Shown one piece after another: positions 17,981 through 26,405 of a stretch of 64,000 bases of DNA. Position 1 is the stretch's first letter, and every line of letters starts with the position of its first letter. Position numbers and translations under genes: made by a program. The notes below the pieces were generated by a model. It was not told where the DNA came from and ran no database searches. It was given only the letters and a program-made list of their open reading frames with translations. The stretch is from Streptomyces nojiriensis (GTDB taxonomy: Bacteria; Actinomycetota; Actinomycetes; Streptomycetales; Streptomycetaceae): assembly GCF_017639205.1 (NCBI RefSeq), contig NZ_CP071139.1:6013501-6077500 (forward strand), given 5' to 3'.

Positions 17981-19285
17981 ATGCGCAGGATACTTGTCGT
18001 GGGAGCCGGCCAGTCCGGTCTCCAGCTCGCCCTCGGACTCCAGTCGAAGGGGTACGAGGTCACCCTCATGTCCAACCGGACGGCGGACGAGATCCGCACC
18101 GGGCGGGTGATGTCCACGCAGTGCATGTTCGACACGGCCCTGCAGCACGAGCGCGATCTCCAGATCAACTTCTGGGAGCAGCAGGCCCCGAAGATCGAGG
18201 GCCTCGGCGTCTCCGTCGCCACCCCCGACGCCGGCCGCGCCATCGACTGGCTCGGCAGGCTCAAGGGGTACGCCCAGTCCGTCGACCAGCGCGTGAAGAT
18301 GGCCGGTTGGCTCGACACCTTCGTCCAGCGGGGCGGGCAGCTCGTCATCCACGGCGCCTCGGTCGCCGACCTCGACTTCTTCTCCCGTACGTACGACCTG
18401 GTGCTGGTCGCCGCCGGCAAGGGCGAGCTCGTCTCGATGTTCGGGCGGGACGCGGCGCGTTCCCCGTACGACGCCCCGCAGCGCGCGCTCGCCGTCGCCT
18501 ACGTGCACGGCCTGGGCCCGCGCCCGGAGCACCCGGAGACGGAAGCGGTCCGCTGCAACCTGGTCCCGGGCGTCGGCGAGCTGTTCGTCATGCCCACCCT
18601 GACCACCTCGGGCCGGGCGGACATCCTGTTCTGGGAGGGCCTCCCGGGCGGTCCGCTGGACGTCTTCAACGGCGTCAAGGACCCGGCCGAGCACCTGGCG
18701 CTCACGCTGGAGCTGATGGAGAAGTTCGTGCCGTGGGAGTACTCCCGGGCGACGAAGGTGGAGCTGACGGACGCGGGCGCCACGCTCGCCGGGCGCTACG
18801 CGCCGGTCGTCCGCAACCCGATCGGACGCCTCCCCGGCGGCGGCCTGGTGCTGGGCGTCGCGGACGTGGTCGTCGCGAACGACCCGATCACCGGGCAGGG
18901 CTCGAACTCCGCCGCGAAGTGCGCCGCCTCGTACCTGTCGTCGATCCTGATGCACGGGGACAAGCCGTTCGACGAGGCCTGGATGAAGGCCACCTTCGAC
19001 AAGTACTGGTTCACCACGGGCAAGCCGGTGACCCAGTGGACGAACGCGATGCTGGGCGTCCCGCCGGAGCACGTACTGAACCTGATCGGCGCGGCCGGGC
19101 AGCTGCAGCCGGTGGCGAATCGATTCGCCAACGGCTTCGACAACCCGGCCGACTTCGACTCGTACTTCTACGACCCCGAGGACACCGCCGACTACCTGGC
19201 GGAGGTCGCTTCGGCGTCGGCGTCGGCGTCGGCAGCCGGGGCGTCCGCGGCCGCCGGGGCCGCCGGGGCCTCCTCCGCGGAGTAG
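17981..19285 (+). CDS. Styrene/indole monooxygenase StyA-like flavoprotein
   Basis: 434 residues. An N-terminal FAD-binding Rossmann motif (LVVGAGQSGLQLALGL) and the StyA-type insert with FWEQQ and WEGLPGG segments. The second dinucleotide region contains DPITGQGSNSA, typical of StyA-type FAD monooxygenases. Partners of this family are reductases supplying FADH2; none is adjacent. It lies 26 bp after cvnD with AGAGAG upstream, so it is likely the fifth gene of the conservon operon. The last 30 residues are Ala/Ser repeats overlapping, antisense, the tail of the NlpC/P60 gene. The substrate is unknown. Confidence 0.85.
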   Translation: MRRILVVGAGQSGLQLALGLQSKGYEVTLMSNRTADEIRTGRVMSTQCMFDTALQHERDLQINFWEQQAPKIEGLGVSVATPDAGRAIDWLGRLKGYAQSVDQRVKMAGWLDTFVQRGGQLVIHGASVADLDFFSRTYDLVLVAAGKGELVSMFGRDAARSPYDAPQRALAVAYVHGLGPRPEHPETEAVRCNLVPGVGELFVMPTLTTSGRADILFWEGLPGGPLDVFNGVKDPAEHLALTLELMEKFVPWEYSRATKVELTDAGATLAGRYAPVVRNPIGRLPGGGLVLGVADVVVANDPITGQGSNSAAKCAASYLSSILMHGDKPFDEAWMKATFDKYWFTTGKPVTQWTNAMLGVPPEHVLNLIGAAGQLQPVANRFANGFDNPADFDSYFYDPEDTADYLAEVASASASASAAGASAAAGAAGASSAE

Positions 19286-20406
19286 CCGGCATCGTCCTCC
19301 ACCCCGCCCGCCGCCGCCTCGGGCAGCGCGGGCGGGGTGAACTCCGCGAGCGGGGCACCGTCCGGGTCCGGCCGGACCGCCCCCAGCAGCGGGTTCGCGG
19401 CGATCGGCGAGACCTTGACCCGCGCCCCCGGCCGCGGCGCCTGGATCACCTTGCCGTCGCCGACGTACAGGCCCACGTGGGTGGCCTTGGGGAAGTAGAC
19501 CACCAGGTCCCCGGGGCGCAGCCGGTCCAGCGGCACCTTCGGCAGCTGGGCCCACTGCTCCTGACTCGTCCGCGGGATGACGCGCCCGGCGTGCGCCCAG
19601 GCCTGAGAGGTAAGCCCGGAGCAGTCGAATGACCCCGGCCCCTCGGCGCCCCAGACGTACGGCTTGCCGATCTGGGCCGCCGCGTACGTGAGGGCGGCGC
19701 CACCGGCCGCCGTGGGGGTGCCCGTACGGGTGGGCAGGCGGCCCGAACCGACCAGGTCCCGCTGCGCGGCGGCGGTGTTCTCGGCCTCCTTTGCGCCGAG
19801 CCGGGTGAGCTGATCCGGGGTCAGGCCGGCGAGCAGCCGCTCGACCTCCTTGAGCTGCGCGGCGACCTCGTCCTTGTGGAGCTTCTGCTGCGCGGCCAGG
19901 GCCTGCCGGGTGTCCAGGGCCTCGCGGGCCCGGACGGCGAGCGCGTCGGCCTTCTTCTCGCCCCGGGCGAGCCGGGCCAGTACGCCCGCCCGCCGGGCAC
20001 CCTCGCGGGCGGCGAGCCGACGCTGGTCGAGGGCGGCCTGCGGGTTCCCGGCGAGCAGCATCCGCGCGTACGGGGACAGCCCCAGGCCGCCCTGGTACTG
20101 CTCCCGGGCGATCCGCCCGGCGAGGGCCCGCTCGGAGTCGAGCGCGGTACGGGCCTTGCCGAGTTCGGCGGCGCGCAGCCGCTCCTCGGCCTGGCCGGCC
20201 CGGAGGGCCACGTCGGTGGCGTTGTAGGCCTCGGCGGCCTCCTCCGCCTTCTGGTACAGGCCCTGCAGGCGGGTGAGCAGCACCCCGACGGACTCCCCCT
20301 CGGGAAGCCCGGGCTCGGCCCCGGCCCCGGGGACCGGCCCGGCGACGACGAGCACTGCGGCGATGCAGACGGCGCGAAGCGGCCGATATGTCAGCCGATA
20401 TGACAT
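19192..20406 (-). CDS. Secreted NlpC/P60 peptidoglycan hydrolase
   Basis: 404 residues. Signal peptide (about 1-30), a long coiled-coil region (about 40-220) rich in Ala/Glu/Arg, then an NlpC/P60 domain (about 240-350) with the catalytic Cys in GSFDCSGLTSQAW and His in THVGLYVG. The expected third His-containing loop reads VIQAPRPG, so the polar third residue may be Gln. Such D,L-endopeptidases cleave peptide stems of peptidoglycan, with the coiled coil controlling access. The C-terminal tail after about 355 is Ala/Asp-rich and overlaps the convergent monooxygenase gene by 94 bp. The ATG is preceded by GGAGGTGATC. Confidence 0.93.
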   Translation of the reverse strand: MSYRLTYRPLRAVCIAAVLVVAGPVPGAGAEPGLPEGESVGVLLTRLQGLYQKAEEAAEAYNATDVALRAGQAEERLRAAELGKARTALDSERALAGRIAREQYQGGLGLSPYARMLLAGNPQAALDQRRLAAREGARRAGVLARLARGEKKADALAVRAREALDTRQALAAQQKLHKDEVAAQLKEVERLLAGLTPDQLTRLGAKEAENTAAAQRDLVGSGRLPTRTGTPTAAGGAALTYAAAQIGKPYVWGAEGPGSFDCSGLTSQAWAHAGRVIPRTSQEQWAQLPKVPLDRLRPGDLVVYFPKATHVGLYVGDGKVIQAPRPGARVKVSPIAANPLLGAVRPDPDGAPLAEFTPPALPEAAAGGVEDDAGYSAEEAPAAPAAADAPAADADADAEATSAR

Positions 20407-21081
20407 GTGATCACCTCCGAGGCGGCCGATGCTGCCACGCCCGGTATGACAAATCCTCCAGCGGAGTCGGCCGGTCGCCGGACCTCACCCGGTTGGGGGC
20501 CTCGGGGGCGGGAGACGCTCTGGCGGAATCAGGGAGGCGTATGGGGGTTTCCCGTCAGTCCCATCGTCCCTCCGGTTCGGGCCGGTCCCTCAAGGGCGCT
20601 CCTACGTCGCGTCACTGCGTGATGGCCTTCGGCCACCCTTGACCGACCGACCCGCCCCGGACATACGAAGACCGCCGGGAAACTCCCAAAGGAACGGGCC
20701 GGGGGATGCCTTCAGGCGCGGGGCGGCCAGAGATGCGCGAGGAGGTCCCGGCCGGCACGACCGAGAGGCGGGGCCCATCACAGACCAGGGCCCGCGTCGG
20801 GGAGCGCGCCCGATCGCTACGCGCTTCTCATCTCTCGGCGTCCGACGGCCATCCGGGGCTGAGCGCTCGCTGTTTCGTCGTGGAGCCGGGTCAGCGCGAG
20901 CATCACCCCATAGCCACGTGCCCAGACTGGGGCTGACCTGCATCCACGACGAAATGGGCGCTGTCTCATGCTTCTTGGCCCAGGTCACCCGTCTGCTCAA
21001 TTACCTGCGGGGTAATCGCACTGCCCAAGGGCTCTCGGCTACCTTCCCGGTCATCACTCACCCAAGGAACGAAGGAGCCCC
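20407..21081. other. 675-bp intergenic region with structured leader potential
   Basis: No convincing gene; open frames here lack ribosome-binding sites and family resemblance. The part nearest the NlpC/P60 start (20,407-20,640, read leftwards) is long enough for a regulatory 5' leader. I looked for the cyclic-di-AMP (ydaO) riboswitch common before actinobacterial wall hydrolases but could not match its conserved core. On the right, a perfect dyad ATTACC-tgcgg-GGTAAT lies at 21,000-21,016. Confidence 0.5.
21000..21016 (+). promoter_or_regulatory. Candidate operator dyad
   Basis: Perfect 6-bp inverted repeat ATTACC-N5-GGTAAT, 66 bp upstream of the DUF1330-like gene. Possibly a repressor site; no regulator is identified. 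Confidence 0.3.
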
Positions 21082-21438
21082 GTGGTGCCTGCTTACGGCT
21101 TCGCTCATCTCCGCAGCCGCCGGAATCACTCCGACGTCATCGAGTACCTGGAGAGGATCCAGGCGACCCTCGACCCCTTCGCCGGCCGCTTCGTCATTCA
21201 CGGCCCGCCGGCGGAAGTCGTAGAGGGCAGTTGGCCCGGCAGCATGGTGCTGATCGAGTTCCCCGGTCTGACCGAAGCCCGTGCCTGGTACGGCTCTCCC
21301 GCCTACCGGAGCATCCTGCACCTGCGCACCGACCACATCGAAGGCGACCTGCTGCTGATCGAAGGTGTCGGGCCGACCTACCACCCGGCCGAACGGGCCC
21401 GCAAGCTGCAAGAAGAAGCCGGCCGAGCCGGCCGGTAG
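21082..21438 (+). CDS. DUF1330-family protein
   Basis: 118 residues. A ferredoxin-like dimeric alpha/beta barrel fold of the DUF1330 family is suggested by IEYLERIQATLDPFAGRFVIHG near the start and FPGLTEARAWYGSPAYRSI in the middle, the latter being the family hallmark. Function unknown. Start at GTG 21082 (or the adjacent GTG 21085), with AAGGAG a few bases upstream. The 101-bp gap to the next gene suggests it may be transcribed separately or as the first gene of the sigma cluster. Confidence 0.82.
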   Translation: MVPAYGFAHLRSRRNHSDVIEYLERIQATLDPFAGRFVIHGPPAEVVEGSWPGSMVLIEFPGLTEARAWYGSPAYRSILHLRTDHIEGDLLLIEGVGPTYHPAERARKLQEEAGRAGR

Positions 21439-21539
21439 ACCGGTTGGGCACGGAAGAATTCACGTACTCCGAGGGAACGTTTCGCGGGGACGGCTCCTCA
21501 TCAGGGCGACGGAATCCTCTCGCCGACGTAGGAGAACCC

Positions 21540-21989
21540 ATGCCGTACCGGCCCGCCGCCCCGGCCCCGACCCGCGCTGCCGCGCTCGTCGCCTCGGTGC
21601 TCACCGCGGACGCAGTGCTCCACCTGTACTGGACGACGGGAGCCACATGGCCCGCGGCCGACGAAAAGAGCCTGTCCCACGCAGTTCTCGGGACGGACGT
21701 GCCGTTCACACCACCGGTCCTGCTTCCCCTTGTCGCCCTGCTCCTCACCGCCGCCGCCTTCGTCCTCGCCCGCTCGCGCCGGCCCCGCCCGCTGATACTC
21801 CGCGTCGGTACCCTGGCCGTGGCCGCGGGCCTCTCGCTGCGCGCTTCGGCGGGCATCTACTGGCTGTTCGCCAAGGAGACCGGCACCGCCTTCTACTGGC
21901 TCAACCTCATCCTCTACACCCCACTGTGCGCCGCCCTGGCCGTCGCCGCCCTGCGCGTGGCGAGGTGGAAGGAAACGGCCCGTGCCTGA
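21540..21989 (+). CDS. DUF3995 membrane protein
   Basis: 149 residues with four hydrophobic helices and the family signature HLYWTTGATWPAADEKSLSH in the first loop. Start ATG 21540 has AGGAG at correct spacing. Its stop overlaps the sigma factor start by 8 bp. Membrane proteins co-transcribed with ECF sigma factors often act as anti-sigma factors, but this one has no visible cytoplasmic zinc-binding domain, so such a role is only a guess. Confidence 0.83.
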   Translation: MPYRPAAPAPTRAAALVASVLTADAVLHLYWTTGATWPAADEKSLSHAVLGTDVPFTPPVLLPLVALLLTAAAFVLARSRRPRPLILRVGTLAVAAGLSLRASAGIYWLFAKETGTAFYWLNLILYTPLCAALAVAALRVARWKETARA

Positions 21990-22494
21990 CGAACGACCAC
22001 AGGACCGGACGGTCCGGCTCGTGCGAGCCGCCCAGCGTGGCGACACCCTCGCCATGGCCGAACTCCTGGACGTCCTCGCCCCGTACGTGAGCCGCGTCTG
22101 CGCGCCCATAGCCCTGGGCCAGGGCCCGGACGCTGCGCAGGAGGCCCTGGTGGCGGTCTTCAAGTCGCTGCGCACGCTGAAGGAGCCGGCCGCACTGCAC
22201 GGCTGGGTCCGTGCCATCGCGGTACGGGAGGCGATCCGCATCGCGCACCGCGCCGCCCGCACCGTACCGGCCGATCTCAGCGCGCTCCCCGACCGAGGCG
22301 ACCCGCAACTCTCCGCCGACATCAAGGACGTACTGGGCCGGCTCTCCCCCGAGCACCGCGCGGTACTGATGCTGCGCGACATCGAAGGCCTGGACGAGCG
22401 CACCGCCGCTGACCTGCTCGGCGTGCGACCGGGCACCCTCAAGTCGCGGCTGCACCGCGCCCGCAACACCTTCAGGAAGGCGTGGACGTCATGA
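21982..22494 (+). CDS. ECF-type RNA polymerase sigma factor
   Basis: 170 residues. Region 2 (about 15-80, including PDAAQEALVAVFKSL and HGWVRAIAVREAIR) and region 4 (LSPEHRAVLMLRDIEGLDERTAADLLGV with the HTH VRPGTLKSRLHRARNTFRKAW). GTG start overlaps the DUF3995 gene; its TGA overlaps the next ATG. It would redirect RNA polymerase to a small regulon. No standard anti-sigma gene is adjacent; the flanking membrane protein and SRPBCC protein are the only candidate partners. Confidence 0.88.
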   Translation: MPDERPQDRTVRLVRAAQRGDTLAMAELLDVLAPYVSRVCAPIALGQGPDAAQEALVAVFKSLRTLKEPAALHGWVRAIAVREAIRIAHRAARTVPADLSALPDRGDPQLSADIKDVLGRLSPEHRAVLMLRDIEGLDERTAADLLGVRPGTLKSRLHRARNTFRKAWTS

Positions 22495-22943
22495 ACGAGC
22501 CCTGGCCCGTCACGGACCTCGACCCCGTACGCCGTCTGCACGCCTTGGCCGGAGGCGTTCGCGGCGCCTACGTGACCGAGGCGTACGTCGACGCCCCCTT
22601 CGAACGGGTCTGGTCCCTGCTGGGCGACCTGGAAGGCGCCTTCGGGCAGGTCGTGCCCGACATGGAGCGGCTGCGCGTCGTGCGCCGACAAGGCAGGCAC
22701 GTGGAGGCGCTGGTGCGCAGCAGGTACGGAATGCGGGCGCGACTGCGCGGGGTGCAGCAGCCCGGCTGGTGCTGGTTGCAGAGCCGATTCCTCCTGCTCG
22801 GCGTGGCGGCGGCGCCGGAAGGCCCGGGAACCCGGGTGGCGTTCACCGGGGGAGTGCGCCTGCCGGCCCACGCCGCTCTGATCCCCCTGGGCGTGCGCCG
22901 TGAGGGCGGCCGCAGCGTTCAGCGCCTGACGGCCTTGCTGTGA
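22491..22943 (+). CDS. SRPBCC/polyketide-cyclase-like protein
   Basis: 150 residues. The START-like helix-grip pattern is recognisable: TEAYVDAPFERVWSLLGDLE near the start, hydrophobic strands, and a C-terminal helix. Binds a hydrophobic ligand in a deep pocket in known relatives. ATG 22491 overlaps the sigma TGA by 4 bp; an in-frame GTG at 22482 is also possible. Tight coupling to the sigma factor suggests a role in sensing or in the same response, but no experiment is implied by the sequence. Confidence 0.7.
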   Translation: MNEPWPVTDLDPVRRLHALAGGVRGAYVTEAYVDAPFERVWSLLGDLEGAFGQVVPDMERLRVVRRQGRHVEALVRSRYGMRARLRGVQQPGWCWLQSRFLLLGVAAAPEGPGTRVAFTGGVRLPAHAALIPLGVRREGGRSVQRLTALL

Positions 22944-23049
22944 CCCCCCGCCCCGGGGCGCGCGTCCATGGTGTGCTCCTCGGTGGTCGTCGTTGGCTAC
23001 ACCCCTGAGACGAGGTGGCCCGACCCCCTGTGACACGGGTGCGCGTGAC

Positions 23050-24042
23050 CTAAGTCTCCACGTTCGCGGGCTGCGCGAGGACGCGCCGGAGCCAGCGGGT
23101 GCGGGCGTTGCGCGCGTCCTGGCTGAGGGCCGCCTCGGGGGCGAGGCTGTCGAAGCCGTGGAAGGCGCCGGGCCATACGTGCAGTTCGGCCTGGCCGCCG
23201 GCGCGCCAGATCGCGTCCGCGTACGCGACGTCCTCGTCCCGGAAGGTCTCGGCCGACCCGACGTCGATGTAGGCCGGGGGGAGCCCCGACAGGTCCGTGG
23301 CGCGGGCGGGAGCGGCGTACGGCGGGAGGTCCGCCGCGCCGAACCGGTCGCCCAGGAGCGCCTGCCACGCGGTGGTGTTGGAGGTGCGGTCCCAGATGTC
23401 GACGCCGGCCATCTGGTGGCTGGAGAAGGTGGTGTTGCGGTCGTCGAGCATCGGGCACAGGAGCAGCTGGCCGATCGGCGTGGGGCCGCCCCGGTCGCGG
23501 GTGAGCAGGGCGAGCGCGGCGGCGAGGCCGCCGCCCGCGCTCTTGCCGCCGATGACGATGCGCTCGGCGTCGATGCCGAGGCCGGCCGCGTGCTCGGCCG
23601 CCCAGGCGAGGCCGGCGTAGCAGTCCTCCAGCGGTTCCGGGTACTGCGCCCGGGGCGCGAGGCCGTATTCGACGGAGATGACGGCCAGGCCGAGGGGGGA
23701 TGCCCATTCGCGCAGCAGCTGCGGGAGTACGGACGGGGCGTTGCCCATGACCATTCCGCCGCCGTGCATGTAGTACAGCAGGGGGAGCGGGCCCGTGGCT
23801 TCGGCGGGCCGGGCGCTCAGGAGCGTGACGTCCCGTCCCGGTACGCGCAGCTCCGCCACCTCGAAGCGTCCGTCGGCCCGGAGTTCCCCGACCGTCGGCC
23901 GGGGCCGGGTCGCGAGGTCCCGTTCCTGCTGGGCCGCGAGGTTCTCCGGTGTGAGGGGGTCGCGCACCGCGTCCCCCCAAGCCGCCAGTACGAGGCCCAG
24001 TTCGGGGTCGAAAGGGGGTGTGTCCCCCTGTGCGAGGTCCAT
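23050..24042 (-). CDS. Alpha/beta hydrolase, hormone-sensitive-lipase (HSL) esterase family
   Basis: 330 residues. Oxyanion-hole motif YYMHGGGMVMG, nucleophile Ser in GGKSAGGG (family usual GDSAG; the Asp is replaced by Lys), catalytic Asp in DVGSAETFRDEDV and His in GAFHGFD. A cytoplasmic esterase or lipase of carboxyl esters. The Lys in the nucleophile elbow is unusual but does not touch the triad. No signal peptide. It stands alone, convergent with the sigma cluster. Confidence 0.92.
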   Translation of the reverse strand: MDLAQGDTPPFDPELGLVLAAWGDAVRDPLTPENLAAQQERDLATRPRPTVGELRADGRFEVAELRVPGRDVTLLSARPAEATGPLPLLYYMHGGGMVMGNAPSVLPQLLREWASPLGLAVISVEYGLAPRAQYPEPLEDCYAGLAWAAEHAAGLGIDAERIVIGGKSAGGGLAAALALLTRDRGGPTPIGQLLLCPMLDDRNTTFSSHQMAGVDIWDRTSNTTAWQALLGDRFGAADLPPYAAPARATDLSGLPPAYIDVGSAETFRDEDVAYADAIWRAGGQAELHVWPGAFHGFDSLAPEAALSQDARNARTRWLRRVLAQPANVET

Positions 24043-24125
24043 GCGGGGCAGTCAACCACAGCCGGATGTGCGTTCGATCCGAAGTGTGTGCGGGGGGTTC
24101 CGTCCGGCGCCGAGCAGCCGCTCCC

Positions 24126-24518
24126 TCAGCCGCGCAGCAGGCGGGCCTTGGCCGTCGTGAACTCCTGGGGGGTCAGCAGGCCCTCGCGGGCCAGGCCGGC
24201 CAGCTGGGTGAGCTCCGCCACCAGGCCGGCCGAGGGGGCCGGCGCGGCCGCGGCGGCCCGGTCCGGCGGGGTCACCGCCCCAGGCTCCGCCTCCGCCTCC
24301 GGTTCGGCCGGCTGCGGGAATTCCTGCGGTGGTCCGGGTGGTGGTTCTGCCGGGCCCGTCGGGCCCGCCAGGCCCGCTGCGGTCGGCCCCGGGGCCCCCA
24401 CCGAGCCCGCCGTCGGCTCCGCCGCCCCCGACGCCCGAGCCAGCAGGCCCCGCAGCAGCGGGTGCCCCGGCGGGCGGTTCGCCGCGCGGACCGTTACTCC
24501 CATCGGGCGGATGAACAT
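24126..24518 (-). CDS. SHOCT-domain protein
   Basis: 130 residues. A basic N-terminal segment, a long Pro/Ala/Glu linker, and a C-terminal SHOCT domain (AELTQLAGLAREGLLTPQEF then TTAKARLLRG), a short oligomerisation motif. The ATG at 24518 overlaps the TGA of the upstream gene (TGATG), so the two are coupled. Function unknown. Confidence 0.8.
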   Translation of the reverse strand: MFIRPMGVTVRAANRPPGHPLLRGLLARASGAAEPTAGSVGAPGPTAAGLAGPTGPAEPPPGPPQEFPQPAEPEAEAEPGAVTPPDRAAAAAPAPSAGLVAELTQLAGLAREGLLTPQEFTTAKARLLRG

Positions 24519-24925
24519 CAGGCCACCCCCGCCCGTGGGTCCGCCGGTACCCGGTCCGGCGGGATGCGGACCGAGCCGACGATCCGGCCGCCCGCGGCCC
24601 GTACGGCGATCGCCGCGTCCTCGGCCCACAGGTGTTCGACGACGAGCAGCAGTGCGCAGCTTCCGCGTTCCAGCAGCCCCGCCGCCTCCTGGATGTCCTC
24701 CGGCCCGATCAGCCGCGCCACGTCCCGGCCCGTCAGCAGGCCGTTCAGTTCCACGAACTCGTCGAACTCGGCCGCCAGCACTTCCCCCGACGCCGTCCTC
24801 GTCGCCACGATCCCGTCGATCAGCCGGACCACCCCGGTCTTGCGCAGTCCCATCACGGCCTCGACCGCCGGGGCCCGCAGCTGTTCCTCCGGAAAGGCGA
24901 GGACGATGAATTCCACAGGTCCCAT
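24518..24925 (-). CDS. DUF1269/DUF6325-like protein
   Basis: 135 residues. It begins MGPVEFIVLAFPEEQ and continues with a ferredoxin-like pattern (TGVVRLIDGIVATR, EFDEFVELNG) and a C-terminal strand-helix unit (CALLLVVEHLWAEDAAIAVR). These families bind membranes or small molecules by inference only. It is co-transcribed with the SHOCT protein downstream. Divergent from the SEDS gene at 109 bp. Confidence 0.75.
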   Translation of the reverse strand: MGPVEFIVLAFPEEQLRAPAVEAVMGLRKTGVVRLIDGIVATRTASGEVLAAEFDEFVELNGLLTGRDVARLIGPEDIQEAAGLLERGSCALLLVVEHLWAEDAAIAVRAAGGRIVGSVRIPPDRVPADPRAGVA

Positions 24926-25034
24926 GCGCCTCGGCTCCTCACGTGCGGGGATACTTCCGACCGTTTGTGACGACTCTTCGGCACACTATGGCATAAGCGG
25001 ACATATCATCCGCCTGCTTGCTACGTTTCGGTGT

Positions 25035-26405
25035 ATGACCGCTCTGACGGCAAAGGTGGCGGAGCCCGCCCCGCCCCCGCCCCCGGGCGCCGGCGCCCCC
25101 AAACGGCGCGGCGTCGAGCTGACCCTCCTCGCCGGAGCCGTCCTGATCTCCGTCCTCGGTCACCTCTACGTCGGCCTCGCCACCTCCGGCCACATCCCCG
25201 GCCCCGCCGCCCGCTACGCCACCGGTCTGTGCGCCGCCGCCCTGCTCGCGCACCTCGCCGTCCGCCTGCGGGCCCCGTACGCCGATCCCCTCCTGCTCCC
25301 CATCGCCGTCCTCCTCAACGGCCTCGGCCTCGTCCTCATCCAGCGCCTCGACGCGACCACCCCCGGGCACCTCACCGCCGGGGACCAGCTCCTGTGGTCC
25401 GCGCTGGGCGTGGCACTCTTCGTCCTGGTCGTCGCGCTGCTCGGCGACCACCGGGTGCTCCAGCGCTACGCGTACCTCTCCGTCGCGGTGGCCCTCGTCC
25501 TGATGCTGATCCCCGTCTTCTTCCCGGCGGTCAACGGCGCGCACATCTGGATCCGGTTCGCCGGGCTCTCCTTCCAGCCGGGGGAGTTCGCCAAGATCCT
25601 GCTCGCGGTCTTCTTCGCCGCCTACCTCGCCGCGAACCGCACCGCGCTCGCCCTCACCGGCCGCCGGCTCTTCTGGAAGCTCCGGCTCCTCCCCGGCCGC
25701 GTGCTCGGCCCGATCCTCGCGATCTGGCTGCTCAGCGTCGGTGTGCTGGTCCTGGAACGGGACCTGGGAACCTCGCTGCTGTTCTTCGGGCTGTTCGTGA
25801 TCATGCTGTTCACCGCCACCGGGCGGATCGGCTGGATCGCGATCGGGCTGCTGCTCGCCGCCCTCGGCGCGTACGCCGTCGGGACCTTCGAACCGCACGT
25901 GCACGGCCGGGTGGACGACTGGCTGAACCCGTTCGCCTCCATCGAGCGCGGCGAGGGCCCCGGCCAGCTCGCCCAGTCGCTCTTCGCCTTCGGCGCCGGC
26001 GGCATCCTCGGCGCCGGCCTCGGCCACGGCCAGTCCTTCCTCATCGGGTTCGCCGCCAAGTCGGACTTCGTCCTCGCGACCGCGGGCGAGGAGCTCGGCC
26101 TCGTCGGCCTCGCCGCGATCCTGCTCCTCTACGGGCTCCTCGTCGCCCGCGGCTTCCGCGCCGGGCTCGCCCTGCGCGACCCCTTCGGGCGGCTGCTCGC
26201 CACCGGGCTCGCCTCGATCGTCGCGCTCCAGGTGTTCGTCATCGCGGGCGGCGTCACCGGCCTGATCCCGCTCACCGGCATGGCCATGCCCTTCCTCGCG
26301 CAGGGCGGCTCCTCCGTCGTCACCAACTGGATCATCGTCGCCCTGCTGGTCCGGCTCAGCGACAGCGCCCGCAGACCCCGCCCCGCGAAGGAGCCGGCCG
26401 AGTGA
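25035..26405 (+). CDS. SEDS-family peptidoglycan polymerase (FtsW/RodA/SpoVE)
   Basis: 456 residues with about ten membrane helices. A proline-rich cytoplasmic N-terminus precedes the first helix. The long extracytoplasmic loop with HVHGRVDDWLNPF and the end signature GMAMPFLAQGGSSVVTNW are typical of SEDS glycosyltransferases, which polymerise lipid II. Its GTGA overlap with the class B PBP gene shows that the pair works as polymerase plus transpeptidase, as with FtsW-FtsI and RodA-PBP2. No pkn/pstP genes are adjacent, so this is an accessory SEDS-PBP pair, perhaps for sporulation. Confidence 0.93.
   Translation: MTALTAKVAEPAPPPPPGAGAPKRRGVELTLLAGAVLISVLGHLYVGLATSGHIPGPAARYATGLCAAALLAHLAVRLRAPYADPLLLPIAVLLNGLGLVLIQRLDATTPGHLTAGDQLLWSALGVALFVLVVALLGDHRVLQRYAYLSVAVALVLMLIPVFFPAVNGAHIWIRFAGLSFQPGEFAKILLAVFFAAYLAANRTALALTGRRLFWKLRLLPGRVLGPILAIWLLSVGVLVLERDLGTSLLFFGLFVIMLFTATGRIGWIAIGLLLAALGAYAVGTFEPHVHGRVDDWLNPFASIERGEGPGQLAQSLFAFGAGGILGAGLGHGQSFLIGFAAKSDFVLATAGEELGLVGLAAILLLYGLLVARGFRAGLALRDPFGRLLATGLASIVALQVFVIAGGVTGLIPLTGMAMPFLAQGGSSVVTNWIIVALLVRLSDSARRPRPAKEPAE

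Noticed and set aside
20407..20640. Cyclic-di-AMP (ydaO) riboswitch before the NlpC/P60 gene
   Set aside because: Expected from the gene family, but I could not match the conserved core by eye. A covariance-model scan would decide.
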